From NCBI GenBank assembly GCA_040755755.1, contig JBFLZW010000061.1, positions 62,001 through 126,000 on the forward strand: a stretch of 64,000 nt of DNA. Direction: 5' to 3'. The translations under genes were made by a program, and so were the position numbers. Of the stretch, positions 36,301 through 44,394 are shown in pieces; position 1 is the first letter of the stretch, and every line of letters starts with the position of its first letter. The notes under the pieces are model-generated. The model was not told the origin of the DNA, did no database searches, and was given only the letters and a program-made list of their open reading frames with translations. Source of the DNA: a bacterium. GTDB taxonomy: Bacteria > SZUA-182 > DTGQ01.

Positions 36301-37858
36301 CAGCGCCTGCGGCATCGGAACGGAGACCTGCCGGAATGGCCGGTGGGCCGGGTGCACTGCGCTTCAACCCCAGGCCGAAGTCCGGGATGGCAAAGATAAT
36401 GATTGTGACGGCCAGGTGGATGAGGCAGAGCCTCTGGCATCGCTCATTGAAAAGGTTTCACCTTCGCAGGCAAAACAGGGGGATAAGAATGTAACCGTTG
36501 CCATAACCTTAAGCCAGCAGGCAGCCATGCTTCCTGCCGGGATTACTCCAGTCAGCGTGAAGATTGCTACCCTGACGGGAAGAGATATGAACCGCAACGG
36601 ACTTCAGATAACAGCCGTATTTGACATTCCGGCAGATGAGCCGCCTGGGATGAAGGACATTTCCATCGAGTTTCCTGCATCGGGGGGCACTGCGCCAGGC
36701 GGTGGAGCCCAGTTCCCAGGCGGATTTCAGCCTCCGGCAGGGACCCAGCTTCCGGCTGGATTTCAACTCCCGACTGGATCACAACCCCCAGCCGGATTCC
36801 AGCCGCCAGCCGGGTTCCAACCCCCTGCCGGATTTCAGCCTCCGGCTGGAATGCAGCTTCCAGCAGGGGCTCAGCCTCCGGCAGGGGCTCAGCCTCCGGC
36901 AGGACAGGGTATGCCCATAGCCATGCCTCCCAGTGGTCAGAATATGATCTTCACCAGGTCAGCCGCATTTGAAATCCTGGCAAGTAATGCCATTAACCCC
37001 GGACTCCAGCCGCTGGATGAGCTCCCCCCCCGGCTTTACCTCAACGAGTTCATGGCTGATAATACCGGCACGATTGAGGACCCCGACGAGCCGGGAAAGT
37101 TTGAGGACTGGATCGAAATCTACAATTCAGGCAATTCGGCTGTCAATATGGCCGGTATGTATCTGACCGATGATTTGACCAGGCCGACCAAATGGCAGAT
37201 TCCGGAGGGAGTGAGTATTCCGGCCAAAGGTTACCTGCTTTTCTGGGCTGATGAAAATAAAGGGCAGGGGAATACTCATGCCAACTTCAAGCTCAGTAAA
37301 AGCGGGGAAGCGATCGGTCTGTTCGACACCGATGCCAGAGGAAATGCGGCTATCGATACCCTGACCTTCGCAGCGCAGACCACAAATGTTTCGCAGGGAA
37401 GGGCGCACGATGGTGGAGAGCCCTGGGTGTCGTTCGATAAACCTACCCCCGGCTCTGCAAATTCCATAACCCAGGCGGGAACCATGACCGATACTGATTC
37501 TGACGGTGTGCCTGATCAGAGGGACAACTGTCCGGCTGTTTCAAACAGGGACCAGCTTGATCCCGATGGTGACGGCATTGGGGATGCATGTGATGCCTGC
37601 TTCAACGATCCGGCCAATGATGCTGATGGGGATGGAATCTGCGCTGATGAAGATCCCTGCCCGAATAATCCCATTCATGGAGACCTGAATGGAGATGGAA
37701 ACGTTTCTCCGGCAGACGCTCTCAGTGCGTTTCGGTGTTACCTCAGCCTGGCCGCCTGTCCTGATTGTGCTGATGTAGATATGAACGGCAGTGTTACTCC
37801 AGCGGATGCGCTGTGCATTTTTAAAAAATATCTAGGACTGCCAGGTTGTCTGGATTGA
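33383..37858 (+). CDS. CotH-kinase multidomain surface protein with LTD, MopE-type, TSP3 and dockerin modules
   Basis: A 1491-residue secreted protein with an N-terminal signal. A CotH kinase-like domain (about residues 50-640) includes GVRFKGMTSY and IHPLEHDGNETF, the Asp-containing end motif. An insertion at 235-440 carries two EF-hand-like loops, DMNGDGQITEEDY and DLNGDGQITAEDF, and a Gly/Met/Pro-rich low-complexity stretch. Then come an LTD (about 767-910), a MopE-like calcium motif DGIDNDCDGQVDEN occurring in two versions (925-990), a PPAGFQ repeat tract (about 1112-1174), a second LTD (1218-1360), thrombospondin type-3 repeats (1370-1410) and a C-terminal dockerin-like pair (1433-1491). 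CotH proteins phosphorylate spore-coat or surface proteins. The dockerin suggests docking to a cohesin elsewhere. Confidence 0.9.
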   Translation: MKNIKHRIYITLAASLAVLYTAAMYAGGIQAAMTGSAATGETVVGKPVAASGLYDETILRTIYLEFAQKDWWQQLITNHNAGRDENLVADLIMDGVTYPGVGVRFKGMTSYQMTGNSQKKSFNIELDATNPDQRLMGYKTLNLNNASMDPSFIREVLYFNIMRKYVPCPQANFVKLIINGENWGIYVNAQQNNSDLIEEWFQSSDGDRWKVGGGMGGAFTIGTGGPQRQTFAEWAASTAAKDMNGDGQITEEDYVSFLNSQRPTGGRTQQPTFGEWMASPEAKDLNGDGQITAEDFNTIVSPWRIPLGTTQQAPPAGILPGGTPPVMPFGDPNMVPGGMPWMMPFGDPNTAAAGGMFVAGGMPPGGMFDPNMVPGGMPWMMPFGDPNTAAFTWGGRGGFGGMAVDPNRVAAGGNMMFGGGGGMMMFGGGNGALTWLGTDSAQYEQAYELKSGKTSDPWANLITTCDILNNTPLEQLPDTLESVLAVDRWLWFLALENIFTDEDSYLTKGWDYQIYYEVETGQIHPLEHDGNETFNSRDVNLDPFSGENSTSRPVISRLLAVPQFRQRYLAHLRTIINECLDWNILAPQVEAYKALIADEVRLDTKKLYSNDQFEKSFTDLENFVKNRRNYLLNHEEINRAAPQISSVARTVSQGDSASPLPGQSVRITAQVEGEAGIGDVTLYYAAGAVGSFTRVSMFDDGAHGDGRKGDGMYGGEIPPCPAGSLVRYYIEARSADTVQSTSFAPSGAEHRVFTYSVFIPVAVNTPVVINELMAKNEATIQDPQGEYEDWIELLNVSNRQADLSGMYLSDREDSPLKWKIPEGTVIAPGGYLLIWADEDGSDQPGLHANFKLSTDGESVMLVDTDERGNAILDSVVFGKQEADVSFGRFPNGTGQLQSMSPTPNGENLSFVSGGGISGNQTLDSDKDVDGYETGEGDCADNNPAVHPAAQEACDGIDNDCDGQVDENLTRACSSACGIGTETCRNGRWAGCTALQPQAEVRDGKDNDCDGQVDEAEPLASLIEKVSPSQAKQGDKNVTVAITLSQQAAMLPAGITPVSVKIATLTGRDMNRNGLQITAVFDIPADEPPGMKDISIEFPASGGTAPGGGAQFPGGFQPPAGTQLPAGFQLPTGSQPPAGFQPPAGFQPPAGFQPPAGMQLPAGAQPPAGAQPPAGQGMPIAMPPSGQNMIFTRSAAFEILASNAINPGLQPLDELPPRLYLNEFMADNTGTIEDPDEPGKFEDWIEIYNSGNSAVNMAGMYLTDDLTRPTKWQIPEGVSIPAKGYLLFWADENKGQGNTHANFKLSKSGEAIGLFDTDARGNAAIDTLTFAAQTTNVSQGRAHDGGEPWVSFDKPTPGSANSITQAGTMTDTDSDGVPDQRDNCPAVSNRDQLDPDGDGIGDACDACFNDPANDADGDGICADEDPCPNNPIHGDLNGDGNVSPADALSAFRCYLSLAACPDCADVDMNGSVTPADALCIFKKYLGLPGCLD
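36719..36905 (+). repeat. PPAGFQ-coding tandem repeat
   Basis: Imperfect 18-21 base units encode (Q)PPAGFQ/PPAGAQ about ten times inside the CotH gene, between the MopE-like region and the second LTD. It forms a Pro-rich stalk and is prone to unit gain or loss without frameshift. Confidence 0.8.
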
Positions 37859-37870
37859 TTTTTATCAGTA

Positions 37871-37912
37871 AGAGAGGGCAAAGTCAGCCATGACTTTGCC
37901 CTCTCTTGCATT
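37871..37912 (+). terminator. Intrinsic terminator after the CotH gene
   Basis: A perfect 16-bp stem AGAGAGGGCAAAGTCA / TGACTTTGCCCTCTCT with loop GCCA, followed by TTGCATTTTT, 13 bases past the stop codon. Confidence 0.85.
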
Positions 37913-38102
37913 TTTCCTCTGCGGTTCATTCACTTCGCGCCTGCCTTCGCTATCATAATTTCCATAAAGCTGTATTCAATATGCAACCCATTCGTCCGTC
38001 CCGGCTGATAGATCGTCCGGATGGGCGAATTAATAATGAGGAACAGGCTCATAACAAGCAGGTAAGATCAATTTTCCAATGGGTTACGAAGTGAAACACC
38101 CT
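37913..38102. other. Intergenic, no gene seen
   Basis: Stretch between the CotH terminator and the third sigma-54-like box. Short frames here have no supporting features. Confidence 0.3.
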
Positions 38103-38118
38103 TGGCATGATATTTGAG
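38103..38118 (+). promoter_or_regulatory. Sigma-54-like -24/-12 box 3
   Basis: TGGCATGATATTTGAG, nearly identical to box 2 and with the same spacing. It lies about 90 bases upstream of the decayed CotH-like fragment, so it may be a leftover promoter of a lost paralog. Confidence 0.4.
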
Positions 38119-38189
38119 TTATCATGATAGTGAATTCAGAAGCCATACAGCAGCATCTCGATCGTTATTACGAATAAATCCAATTCCCG

Positions 38190-38452
38190 TTCTGAATCAA
38201 TCGAGTTTCCTGCACCGCAACTTCCCGGGGCGGATGGTGGAGTTCAGCCTCCGGGTGGATTCCAACCTCCAGGTGGATTTCCGTCCCCTGGCGGAATCCA
38301 ACCCCAGCAGGATTCCCGCCACCGGGCGGATTTCCGACGGGCGGGGGCCAACCACCCGGCGGATTTCCGCCATCTGGTGAGTTCCCGGCCCAGGATGGTC
38401 AGAACCTGACTTTTACCAGGGCTCAAGGATTCGAAATTCAGCCCATGGGGTA
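38190..38452 (+). pseudogene. Decayed fragment of a CotH-protein paralog
   Basis: Begins IEFPAPQLPG and runs through PPGGFQPPGGF units, then ends GQNLTFTRAQGFEIQ and a TAG. This parallels the CotH protein at 36660-36980 (IEFPASGG..., PPAGFQ units, GQNMIFTRSAAFEI). The frame shifts once near 38310, and everything on either side of the segment is missing. The repeat unit (PPGGF) differs from the intact gene's (PPAGF), so it derives from a related but distinct copy. Confidence 0.65.
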
Positions 38453-38637
38453 GGAGGAAGTAAGTAATAGTCAGGTAATAGTGTCTATAAGGAGTACGGA
38501 AATTCGATTTTATCCTCTACCGGCCTCCCTGCTACCGGAGGCCGGTAGACCCGTGATGACAATCCACCAGGTATTTTATTTGCAATAGTATTTGAGCTCC
38601 TCGATGAGGAGCTCGATTATAATAGTAGGGAGGACTT

Positions 38638-41610
38638 ATGGAAGTTAAAAGGAAAATTATTTTTCGTACCGCTCTTTTTATTCTCCTGGATTTTTTGGCT
38701 GTAGTGGCCATCAGAGAGATGGCCCATCTGTACGGGGAGCTTCTCTGGTTTAAATCTCTGCACTATTCCCCGGTATTCTGGACTATTTTCCTGACCAAGT
38801 GGTCAGTGTGGTTCATTTTTGGAATGGCCTTTGTTCTGGTGGCCGGCATCAACATATACCTGGCCAGGAAAATCGGGGCTCCCAAAAATCACTGGGAGTT
38901 GTCTTACCGGACTCAGGAGCCGGGCGGGGTAAAGGTTATTCCCCTTCAACCGGAGCAGGTCGATAAGCTGCTGATCGTGGCCTGTCTTCTCCTTGGCGGG
39001 CTCATGGGACTGTGGCCTGCTCTTCGCTCCTGGGACTCATTCCTGCGCTTCCTGTATCAGAAGCCCTTCGCCCAGGTGGACCCGATTTTCCATCGGGATA
39101 TCGGATTTTTCGTGTTCACGTATCCAATTTATGTTTTCTTGCAGCAATGGCTTTTTTGTGCACTCCTGATAACCAGTGTGCTGGTGGGCTATATCTATGT
39201 CAAAGATAAGGCCATGAACCTTAAGCCGGGCGAGATCAGCTTCACTCGGAGGGCCAAGGTTCACCTGTCGGTGCTGAATGGTTTTATCCTGCTTCTCATA
39301 GCCTGGGACAGCAGGCTGAAATTGCTGGGACTTCTGTATTCCAACCGCGGGGTGGTTTTCGGTGCCGGCTATACGGACATGAATGCTCAACTGATTGCTT
39401 ATTGGGTCTTTATCGTTATTGCTGCGGTGTGTGCACTGGTATTCTGGTTCAATACCTCGGCTGAAGGATGGAAGTGGCCGCTCATCGGTCTGGCCACGCT
39501 CTTTGCCCTGTCCATCCTGGGAAATAATTTTTATCCCTGGGTGTTTCAGAAACTTGTTGTTCAGCCAAATGAATTAACCAAAGAGGAGCCATATATCCAG
39601 CGTAATATCCAGTATACCCGGGCCGGATACAATCTGGATAAGATTGAAGAGAGAGACTTTCAGGCTTCGGCGAACCTGACTCTCGAAGACATCCGGAAAA
39701 ATTCCCCGACCCTGAAGAATGTCAAATTGTGGGATAAAAGTCCCCTGAAACAAACCTACCGTGAACTGCAGGAGATGCGCTTATACTACAGCTTTGTCAG
39801 CGTGGATGAGGACCGCTACCTCCTGGATGGGAAAAAAACCCAGATCATGCTCTCCGTCCGTGAATTGGACCAAAATAACCTCCCCCCTCAGGCTCAGACA
39901 TTTGAAAACAGATATTTCAAGTATACCCACGGTTATGGCCTGTGTATGAACCTTGTCAATGATGTAACCGAAAAGGGATTGCCCAACCTGATTGTCAAAG
40001 ATATTCCTCCGGCCAGTCAATCACTGCTCAATATTTCCCGGCCTGAGATTTACTATGGTGAAAAAACCAAAGACTTTGTTATTGTCAATACAAAATCCCA
40101 GGAATTCGATTATCCCAAGGGAGACACCAATGTCTACACGAAATATCGAGAGAAAAGCAGCGTTCCCATCGGTTCTTTTTTTAACCGGCTGGTTTTTTCA
40201 ATCAAATACCTGGAGCCCAGGATTTTGTTTACCAACTACCTCACGCCGCAAAGCCGGATACTGATCCACCGTCAAATCAAGGACCGGGTCAAGACCCTGG
40301 CGCCTTTTTTGACCTACGACCGGGACCCCTATGTAGTGGTGTCGGATGCCGGGCGCATCTTCTGGATTCTCGATGCATATACCACTACCGATATGTATCC
40401 TTATTCCGAGCGAATCGCCCTGGCCTCGGATTCCGACCTTTCCTCTCCGGTGATGTCGGCTCTTTCGGCAGACCGCAAGGCCGGGATGAAGATGATCAAT
40501 TATATCCGCAATTCGGTGAAAATAACCATCGATGCCTATAGCGGGGAAACTACCTTTTATATGGTGGATGAGGAAGAGCCGATTATCCGGACCTACCGGA
40601 GAATATACCCCCGGCTTTTTAAACACTTCTCCAGAATGCCGCAGGACTTGCGGGCTCACATCCGCTACCCCCGGGACCTGTTTGAAATTCAGGCTCACAT
40701 GTACCGGCTCTACCATATGAGTAATGCCCAGGTATTTTACAATAAGGAAGATTTATGGGACCTGCCGCTGCAGCGAGGAGTTACCGGGCAGACTGGTTCA
40801 CCGATGCGGGGGTATTACCTGACCATGCGCCTGCCGGACTATCAGGAAGAGGAATTTTTGCTCATGGTTCCGTTTACTCCTGACAGTAAAAGCAACATGA
40901 TTGCCTGGATGTGCGCCCGGTGCGATGGACCGGATTATGGCAAGCTGTTGGTATATAAGCTGCCCAAGGAAAAGCTGATTTACGGCCCCCGTCAGATCGA
41001 AGCCCGTATCGACCAGCAGACCGAGATCTCCAGCCAATTGACCTTATGGAGCCAGCAAGGGTCTGATGTCTTCAGGGGGGATTTACTGGTAATTCCCATT
41101 GAAGAATCCATTCTCTATGTCGAGCCGGTTTATCTTCTGGCCAATGATCGAAGCAACGTACCCGAGCTGAAGCGGGTTATTGTCGCCTATGGGGAAAAAA
41201 TAGAGATGAAGCAAACGCTGTCTGAGGCTTTGCAGGAGATATTCGGTCAGGAAACTGCCCAGGTTCCTTCTCTGACGGCGTCACAAGATCCGCATCTCCT
41301 GGAAGAGCATGATCTGTGCCAGATCCAACCGGCAGGACACCGGATGGCCAATCAGTCGATTATCGATCTGGCCAGAAGGGTGACCCAATGTTTTCAAGCT
41401 TCTACAGACAGCTTCCGGAAAGGTGACTGGGCTGGATATGGACGGCACCAGGAACAATTGGGACAGGTCATTCGAGATCTGTCGGCAGCTTTACAGGAGA
41501 GTGATAAAATGCGGCACACCCTTACCGATCATCAATCCGATCATCAATCTCAACCCCATAACCCTCTCTCCGACAGTAATTTTTCGAGCAGGCTGGCACA
41601 CCGGCAATAG
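38638..41610 (+). CDS. UPF0182 family large membrane protein
   Basis: A 990-residue protein of the UPF0182 (COG1615) family. The N-terminal third has seven or so membrane helices, starting RTALFILLDFLAVVAI and including ELLWFKSLHYSPVFW, a family hallmark (LWF-s-gy-xvFwt). The remaining two thirds form a large extracytoplasmic domain with YTRAGYNLDKIEERDF, PRILFTNYLTPQSRILIHR and MRLPDYQEEEFLLMVPFTP, all typical of the family. Function is not established. TAGGGAGGACTT before the ATG sets the start. It stands alone, with the phosphate-transport operon downstream. Confidence 0.92.
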   Translation: MEVKRKIIFRTALFILLDFLAVVAIREMAHLYGELLWFKSLHYSPVFWTIFLTKWSVWFIFGMAFVLVAGINIYLARKIGAPKNHWELSYRTQEPGGVKVIPLQPEQVDKLLIVACLLLGGLMGLWPALRSWDSFLRFLYQKPFAQVDPIFHRDIGFFVFTYPIYVFLQQWLFCALLITSVLVGYIYVKDKAMNLKPGEISFTRRAKVHLSVLNGFILLLIAWDSRLKLLGLLYSNRGVVFGAGYTDMNAQLIAYWVFIVIAAVCALVFWFNTSAEGWKWPLIGLATLFALSILGNNFYPWVFQKLVVQPNELTKEEPYIQRNIQYTRAGYNLDKIEERDFQASANLTLEDIRKNSPTLKNVKLWDKSPLKQTYRELQEMRLYYSFVSVDEDRYLLDGKKTQIMLSVRELDQNNLPPQAQTFENRYFKYTHGYGLCMNLVNDVTEKGLPNLIVKDIPPASQSLLNISRPEIYYGEKTKDFVIVNTKSQEFDYPKGDTNVYTKYREKSSVPIGSFFNRLVFSIKYLEPRILFTNYLTPQSRILIHRQIKDRVKTLAPFLTYDRDPYVVVSDAGRIFWILDAYTTTDMYPYSERIALASDSDLSSPVMSALSADRKAGMKMINYIRNSVKITIDAYSGETTFYMVDEEEPIIRTYRRIYPRLFKHFSRMPQDLRAHIRYPRDLFEIQAHMYRLYHMSNAQVFYNKEDLWDLPLQRGVTGQTGSPMRGYYLTMRLPDYQEEEFLLMVPFTPDSKSNMIAWMCARCDGPDYGKLLVYKLPKEKLIYGPRQIEARIDQQTEISSQLTLWSQQGSDVFRGDLLVIPIEESILYVEPVYLLANDRSNVPELKRVIVAYGEKIEMKQTLSEALQEIFGQETAQVPSLTASQDPHLLEEHDLCQIQPAGHRMANQSIIDLARRVTQCFQASTDSFRKGDWAGYGRHQEQLGQVIRDLSAALQESDKMRHTLTDHQSDHQSQPHNPLSDSNFSSRLAHRQ

Positions 41611-41705
41611 GCATCATAAAAGTGCCGGGATTACCCTGTTCAGGAGTGCTGATAGCGGGACTGTCGAAGGTGGCTGGGGATAGAACACGCAAAATTCTTG
41701 GACGG

Positions 41706-41735
41706 TTGACCAATAACCTTATACTCGGTTATAAT
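41706..41735 (+). promoter_or_regulatory. Sigma-70-type promoter of the pst operon
   Basis: TTGACC and TATAAT separated by 18 bases (5/6 and 6/6 to consensus), ending 31 bases before the pstS start. This excludes the longer in-frame start at 41734. No clear PHO-box direct repeats were seen upstream. Confidence 0.7.
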
Positions 41736-41766
41736 GGTCAATTATGGAAGCAGGCAAGGAGCCAGG

Positions 41767-42603
41767 ATGGAATACATTCAAGCAGATATTCGCCGATCTT
41801 TAATCCTCTTTCTTTTTCTTTTGGTTATGGCCATAAGCGCATGTAATAGTAACTCTAACGGCAATCCAAATCGAAAAAATCATATAATTACTATTGCCGG
41901 TTCTACTTCTGTTATGCCTTTCACGGAAAAATTGGCTGAATATTTTATGATCGATCATTCAAATTATTCAATTAATGTTCAGGGTGGCGGTTCAACCGCC
42001 GGTATTCAGTCCTGCCTTAACAAAACCTCGGATATAGGTATGTCTTCCCGAGAGCTTAAAGAGGATGAAAAAGAGCTCAACGAGATTGTGATATGCTATG
42101 ACGGTATTGCCCTCGTGGTCAACCCAAATAATTCAGTAGAGGCTCTTTCTCTTCAACAGGTAAAAGATATCTTTAATGGGAAGATCACTAACTGGAAAGA
42201 GTTAGGTTGGATCGACCGTAAAATAGATGTCGTAACTCGCGAGGAAGGCTCCGGGACCCGAGGCAGTTTTGAAGATTTGGTTATGCAAAAAGATAGCATT
42301 GATGATAGTATTATGGTTCAGGATTCTAACGGATCAGTAAAGGAGGTTGTGGCGACTGATCCTTATGCCATAGGGTATATCTCTCTTGGATTAGTGGACA
42401 AAAGGGTTAAAGCAGTTATCATAGATGGCGTTTCCCCTTCAATAACTAATATTAAACAAAAAAAATATAAAATTGTCCGTCCTTTTCTGTATTTAACCAA
42501 TGCTGATCCTCAAGATGGAGCAAAAAAATTTATCGAATATGTCCTTTCTCATGAAGGACAGAGTATCCTGAAAAAAGAAGGTCTGGTTTCCATACATGAT
42601 TGA
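41767..42603 (+). CDS. pstS: Phosphate-binding lipoprotein PstS
   Basis: A 278-residue periplasmic binding protein with lipobox AISAC. Phosphate-site segments are present: ITIAGSTSVMPF, GGGSTAGIQS, DIGMSSREL, VTREEGSGTRGSFED and DPYAIGYISLGL. AAGGAG lies five bases before the ATG. It captures phosphate for PstCA and is the first gene of a five-gene operon, with its stop overlapping the presumed pstC start. Confidence 0.95.
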   Translation: MEYIQADIRRSLILFLFLLVMAISACNSNSNGNPNRKNHIITIAGSTSVMPFTEKLAEYFMIDHSNYSINVQGGGSTAGIQSCLNKTSDIGMSSRELKEDEKELNEIVICYDGIALVVNPNNSVEALSLQQVKDIFNGKITNWKELGWIDRKIDVVTREEGSGTRGSFEDLVMQKDSIDDSIMVQDSNGSVKEVVATDPYAIGYISLGLVDKRVKAVIIDGVSPSITNIKQKKYKIVRPFLYLTNADPQDGAKKFIEYVLSHEGQSILKKEGLVSIHD

Positions 42604-43531
42604 GAAATCTGTTTCACAAGATAGATATATGAGGGGCCTTTTCATGGAGCTTGCGTCTTCATTCCATATGACCGAAAATGGCATTCCCCGAGAACGGTAT
42701 ATTAAATGGGTTTTGACGATGTTTGCCTTTTCGTCAATTCTGTTTTTATTTCTCATTTTTATATTTATCTTTATCGAAGGATTACCATTATTCAGCAAAG
42801 TTGGCTTCAATAAAATCATTTTTGGCTTCAAGTGGGCACCTACGAAAGGTTTTTTCGGTATTTTCCCTATGATCATTTCTTCCTTCTTGGTGACCATTGG
42901 TGCGTTAATAATCGGTGCCCAACTGGGGCTTTCCTGTGCTATCTATCTTTCTGAATATGCAGGGAAAAAAATGAAAATATTCCTCAAACCAGGGCTGGAG
43001 CTTCTGGCCAGTATTCCTTCGGTGGTTTATGGGTTTTTAGGGTTGATCTACATCGTCCCCTTGATAAGAAACTATCTCGGAGGTTCCGGTTTCTGTCTTC
43101 TTACCACATCAATGGTCTTGGGTATAATGATTTTACCGACCATTATCAGTATCTCATATGATTCTCTGCAAAGTGTACCTAAGACTTATCGGGATGGTTC
43201 ATTGGCTATGGGAGCAACCAAATGGCAAACTATACGTATGGTGGTCGTTCCTTCTGCCAGTTCGGGTATCCTGGCCAGTTTCATTTTAGGAATGGGCAGG
43301 GCCATCGGTGAAACTATGGCTGTGATCATGGTTGCAGGAAATGCCCTCAAGATTCCTGCCGGCCCTCTGGAACCATTACGGACACTAACGAGTAACATTG
43401 CCCTGGAACTTGCCTATGCCAACGGTGATCATCGTAAGGGATTATTTGCTACCGGGGTTGTTCTGCTTATTATTATCATGATTCTTAACTATATAGCTAA
43501 TTTTATCTTTAAAAATAAAATAATTAAATAA
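42596..43531 (+). CDS. pstC: Phosphate ABC transporter permease PstC
   Basis: A 311-residue permease with six membrane helices. The coupling motif region DSLQSVPKTYRDGSLAMGATKWQT lies split over residues 198-222, where the EAA-like loop contacts the ATPase. SIPSVVYGFLGL and GRAIGETMAVIMVAGNA are PstC signatures. The ATG at 42596 overlaps the pstS stop by 8 bases. ATGs at 42629 and 42644 (the latter after GAGGGG) are alternatives. Confidence 0.93.
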   Translation: MIEKSVSQDRYMRGLFMELASSFHMTENGIPRERYIKWVLTMFAFSSILFLFLIFIFIFIEGLPLFSKVGFNKIIFGFKWAPTKGFFGIFPMIISSFLVTIGALIIGAQLGLSCAIYLSEYAGKKMKIFLKPGLELLASIPSVVYGFLGLIYIVPLIRNYLGGSGFCLLTTSMVLGIMILPTIISISYDSLQSVPKTYRDGSLAMGATKWQTIRMVVVPSASSGILASFILGMGRAIGETMAVIMVAGNALKIPAGPLEPLRTLTSNIALELAYANGDHRKGLFATGVVLLIIIMILNYIANFIFKNKIIK

Positions 43532-43540
43532 GATAATTAC

Positions 43541-44377
43541 ATGAGAATCAATCCGCGGATTACCGATAAGCTCGTTCAAATAGTTTTTAATTTGCAGGCA
43601 TTCTTTGCCGTAAGCGTTTTAGTCGTTATTATTGTCATCATCTTTGTCAAGGGTTTTGCCAATTTCAACCTGGAGTTTATTCTTTATCCTCCAGGGAATA
43701 TGGGGAGACAGGGAGGAATATTCCCTTCGATTATCAGCACATTTTTTTTGGCCATGCTTTCTATACTTTTGGCAACTCCATTGGGGGTTGGTACGGCGAT
43801 TTTTCTCACCGAGTATATCAAAGAATCCACCTTGACCAGGATAATCCGCTTTGGTGTAGAGTCCTTGGCCGGTATTCCATCCATTATCTATGGCCTGTTC
43901 GGATTTATATTTTTTGTTATAAAATTAAAGATGGGCTGGTCATTGTTAGCCGGTTCTCTGACCGTAACTATCATGATACTCCCAACTGTTATCCGTACCA
44001 GTGAGGAGGCGATCAAATCTATCCCCAATAACTTACGCAAGGTCAGCTACTCATTGGGAGCAACCAAGTGGGAGACCATAACCAAAGTAGTTCTTCCCTC
44101 AGCCACACCGGGAATTTTAACCGGGATTATGCTGAGTATAGGGAGGGTGGTTGGTGAGACGGCAGCGGTTATTTTTACTATGGGCAGTTCCCTCCGCTTG
44201 CCCGCTTCATTAATGGAATCCGGCCGGACTATGTCAGTACATTTCTATATTCTGGCCAGAGAAGGAATATCCATGGAAAAGGCTTATGGTACAGCCTGGA
44301 TTCTCGTTCTCAGTATTCTGACCATTAATGTGATAGCTTACTATTTTATGCATAAAATTATTGCCAAATATTCATAA
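43541..44377 (+). CDS. pstA: Phosphate ABC transporter permease PstA
   Basis: A 278-residue permease with six helices. It shows GIFPSIISTFFLAMLSILLA in the first half, ESLAGIPSIIYGLFGFIFF, the EAA-like loop SIPNNLRKVSYSLGATKWET and GRVVGETAAVIFTMG. It pairs with PstC. It starts 9 bases behind pstC and ends 17 bases before the first of two pstB genes. Each EAA loop would touch a different ATPase if the two PstB proteins form a heterodimer. Confidence 0.95.
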   Translation: MRINPRITDKLVQIVFNLQAFFAVSVLVVIIVIIFVKGFANFNLEFILYPPGNMGRQGGIFPSIISTFFLAMLSILLATPLGVGTAIFLTEYIKESTLTRIIRFGVESLAGIPSIIYGLFGFIFFVIKLKMGWSLLAGSLTVTIMILPTVIRTSEEAIKSIPNNLRKVSYSLGATKWETITKVVLPSATPGILTGIMLSIGRVVGETAAVIFTMGSSLRLPASLMESGRTMSVHFYILAREGISMEKAYGTAWILVLSILTINVIAYYFMHKIIAKYS

Positions 44378-44394
44378 ATGCCAAATATTCATAG

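Noticed and set aside
36719-36905. Regular repeats that could look like a CRISPR array
   Set aside because: The units are 18-21 bases without unique spacers, are in frame and encode PPAGFQ; this is a coding repeat.
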